Shown here: one piece after another, positions 62,808-64,000 of the stretch
How positions within the stretch are numbered: position 1 is the first letter of the stretch
How the letters are laid out: every line of letters starts with the position of its first letter
From: Sphingobacterium detergens
GTDB taxonomy: Bacteria; Bacteroidota; Bacteroidia; Sphingobacteriales; Sphingobacteriaceae
Assembly: GCF_003610355.1 (NCBI RefSeq)
Contig: NZ_RAPY01000003.1
Span: 124,001 to 188,000, forward strand
Direction: 5' to 3'
DNA length: 64,000 nt
Program-made: the position numbers and the translations under genes
Notes under the pieces: generated by a model
Databases searched by the model: none
What the model was told of the DNA's origin: nothing
The model's input: only the letters and a program-made list of their open reading frames with translations

Positions 62808-63998
62808 TTAATAACCTTTATTTTGAGTCAATACACCATAAGATAAATCCATCTCACTTTGAGGTACTGGCATTAAATACAACCGCTCAGTCCAAGCACG
62901 CTCCTGAGCTAGGCCGTTACTGATACTGTAGATATTTTTCATCACATCTGGTGCTGTCTTCCAACGGCGTATATCGTAATAACGTGAACCTTCAAGCACC
63001 AATTCAATGGCTCTTTCATTGCGGATCAATTCTCTTAATTTAGCTTTTGTGGCATAGATCGTACGATCCACCTTAGCCATTCCTGCTCTGACACGGATTT
63101 GATCCAGGGCATCGTAAACAGTCGCATCTGGTCCAGATACCTCATTCTGTGCTTCCGCATAGGTCAATAGTATCTCTGCATAGCGCAGCAAAATAATATT
63201 GGCATAAGAATCCAGCTGGCGTCTATTTGAGGCTGGATCAACCAATTTGCGGAAATTATACCCCGTCTGGGACATATTCGATTTCCCGCTCTGCCAAGCA
63301 AATTTATAACCACCTTCAGGTGTCAAAGCGTTCCAAGGTGCGGTTTCGAACAAAATGGATGCGTAGAAACGTGGGTCCCGATTTTTGAATTCCTTTACGA
63401 AATCCGCTTTATCAGCTTTTGCATAATTTGCCGCCCGAACAGCTGGTGTGATCGTTCCCACAGGCTGCCCTGTCTTATAGCTCGGATATAAATTTACCAG
63501 GTTTTGTGTCGGTGTCAGGGAGCTCCAGCCACCCACCGAGCCTTCCATTAAAAACGTATTATTAAGCTGGCTTTGTGTGATCTCAATATATTGACGATCC
63601 AGAATCACTTCAGAATTTCCTTCGTTCTCTGATTCAAATACTCCCTCGTAGCTTCTTAAACCCAATCTAAATTTACTTTCATCCGCGACATTATCAAAAT
63701 CAACAAATGTACTATAGTTATCTTTTTTATCCAACTCTGATTCAGTCCCTGCTTTGAACAAAGAGTACCCTAATCCCATAACTTCTTTTGCTGTAGCTGC
63801 AGCCTTTTCCCAGTTATTTTCAAATAAATAAAGGCGTGCTTTTAGTGCCAATGCAGCCCCCTTTGTTATCCGTCCCTTATCATCAGAACTGTACGAAGCA
63901 GGTAATTTTGTAGAAATATCCTGCAACTCGCTGTATAAGAATTCCAGCACCTCACTTTTTGCATTACGTGGCACATTGGATTCTTCTCTGGTCAAAAC
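62808..63998 (-). CDS. SusD/RagB-family lipoprotein, 5' end beyond the window
   Basis: The C-terminal ~396 residues of a SusD protein; the frame is open through base 63998 and the N-terminus lies past the window end. Typical features: ITKGAALALKARLYLFENNW, LRYAEILLTYAEAQNEVSG, RELIRNERAIELVLEGSRYY followed by DIRRWKTAPDV, and the tail LMPVPQSEMDLSYGVLTQNKGY. Its susC partner should lie upstream, outside the window. It differs strongly from the SusD at 57528, so this is a separate pair. Confidence 0.95.
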   Translation of the reverse strand, partial: VLTREESNVPRNAKSEVLEFLYSELQDISTKLPASYSSDDKGRITKGAALALKARLYLFENNWEKAAATAKEVMGLGYSLFKAGTESELDKKDNYSTFVDFDNVADESKFRLGLRSYEGVFESENEGNSEVILDRQYIEITQSQLNNTFLMEGSVGGWSSLTPTQNLVNLYPSYKTGQPVGTITPAVRAANYAKADKADFVKEFKNRDPRFYASILFETAPWNALTPEGGYKFAWQSGKSNMSQTGYNFRKLVDPASNRRQLDSYANIILLRYAEILLTYAEAQNEVSGPDATVYDALDQIRVRAGMAKVDRTIYATKAKLRELIRNERAIELVLEGSRYYDIRRWKTAPDVMKNIYSISNGLAQERAWTERLYLMPVPQSEMDLSYGVLTQNKGY

Positions 63999-64000
63999 TT

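Noticed and set aside
1..64000. CRISPR arrays, rRNA and tRNA genes
   Set aside because: I looked in the gene gaps for regularly spaced repeats, cloverleaf-like stems and conserved rRNA strings and found none; short tRNAs could be missed without a covariance search.

Overview
The window looks like a chromosome segment of a Bacteroidota member, most likely Sphingobacteriaceae (Sphingobacterium/Pedobacter-like). Reasons: many SusC/SusD outer-membrane pairs, FecI-type sigma / FecR anti-sigma pairs directly upstream of STN-domain SusC genes, lipoproteins with short lipobox signals, AT-rich DNA with few Shine-Dalgarno sequences, and housekeeping proteins of Bacteroidota type (SurA-like PPIase, GH3 protein, lactonase, HD-domain CCA-adding enzyme). 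No rRNA, tRNA, CRISPR array, intact insertion sequence or phage was seen.

Layout. 1-3.9 kb: 3' part of a susC gene plus its susD, closed by a strong terminator. 3.9-21.1 kb: mostly housekeeping genes: an AHL-lactonase-like metallo-hydrolase, recJ, lptB, a GH3-family protein, a small membrane protein, ilvE, miaA, a pRiA4b-ORF3-like acidic protein, the CCA-adding enzyme, pdxA, rsmA, an FAD monooxygenase coupled to a D-2-hydroxyacid dehydrogenase, a divergent UbiA-like membrane protein, and acs. 21.2-24.2 kb: a TonB-C-domain protein, a small secreted protein, and a gene-poor stretch with DnaA-box-like dyads and a relatively GC-rich segment that may be mobile-element debris.

24.1-44.3 kb is the most distinctive part. 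Two tandem paralogous operons on the minus strand each encode, in order, an ECF sigma factor, a FecR anti-sigma, an STN-domain SusC, a SusD, a HExxH zinc-metallohydrolase lipoprotein and a DUF4302-type lipoprotein. The second operon ends with an additional lipoprotein. Each has its own strong terminator, and an almost identical hairpin lies 72-73 nt upstream of both susC genes. The likely logic is a cell-surface signalling loop: substrate binding at SusC/D is relayed through the STN domain to FecR, which releases the sigma factor to induce the import operon, while the surface metallohydrolase acts on the substrate. The substrate cannot be read from the sequence.

44.6-50.4 kb: a complete seven-gene Mrp/Mnh Na+/H+ antiporter operon (A to G), with a dispersed intergenic repeat between A and B. 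50.5-57.4 kb: a secreted lactonase-fold protein, a SurA-like chaperone, a two-domain NTF2-like secreted protein, cysS and der. 57.5-64 kb: another susC/susD operon without enzymes or sigma/anti-sigma genes, then the 3' part of a further susD running off the window end. A composite AT-rich dispersed repeat occurs in at least four gene gaps.
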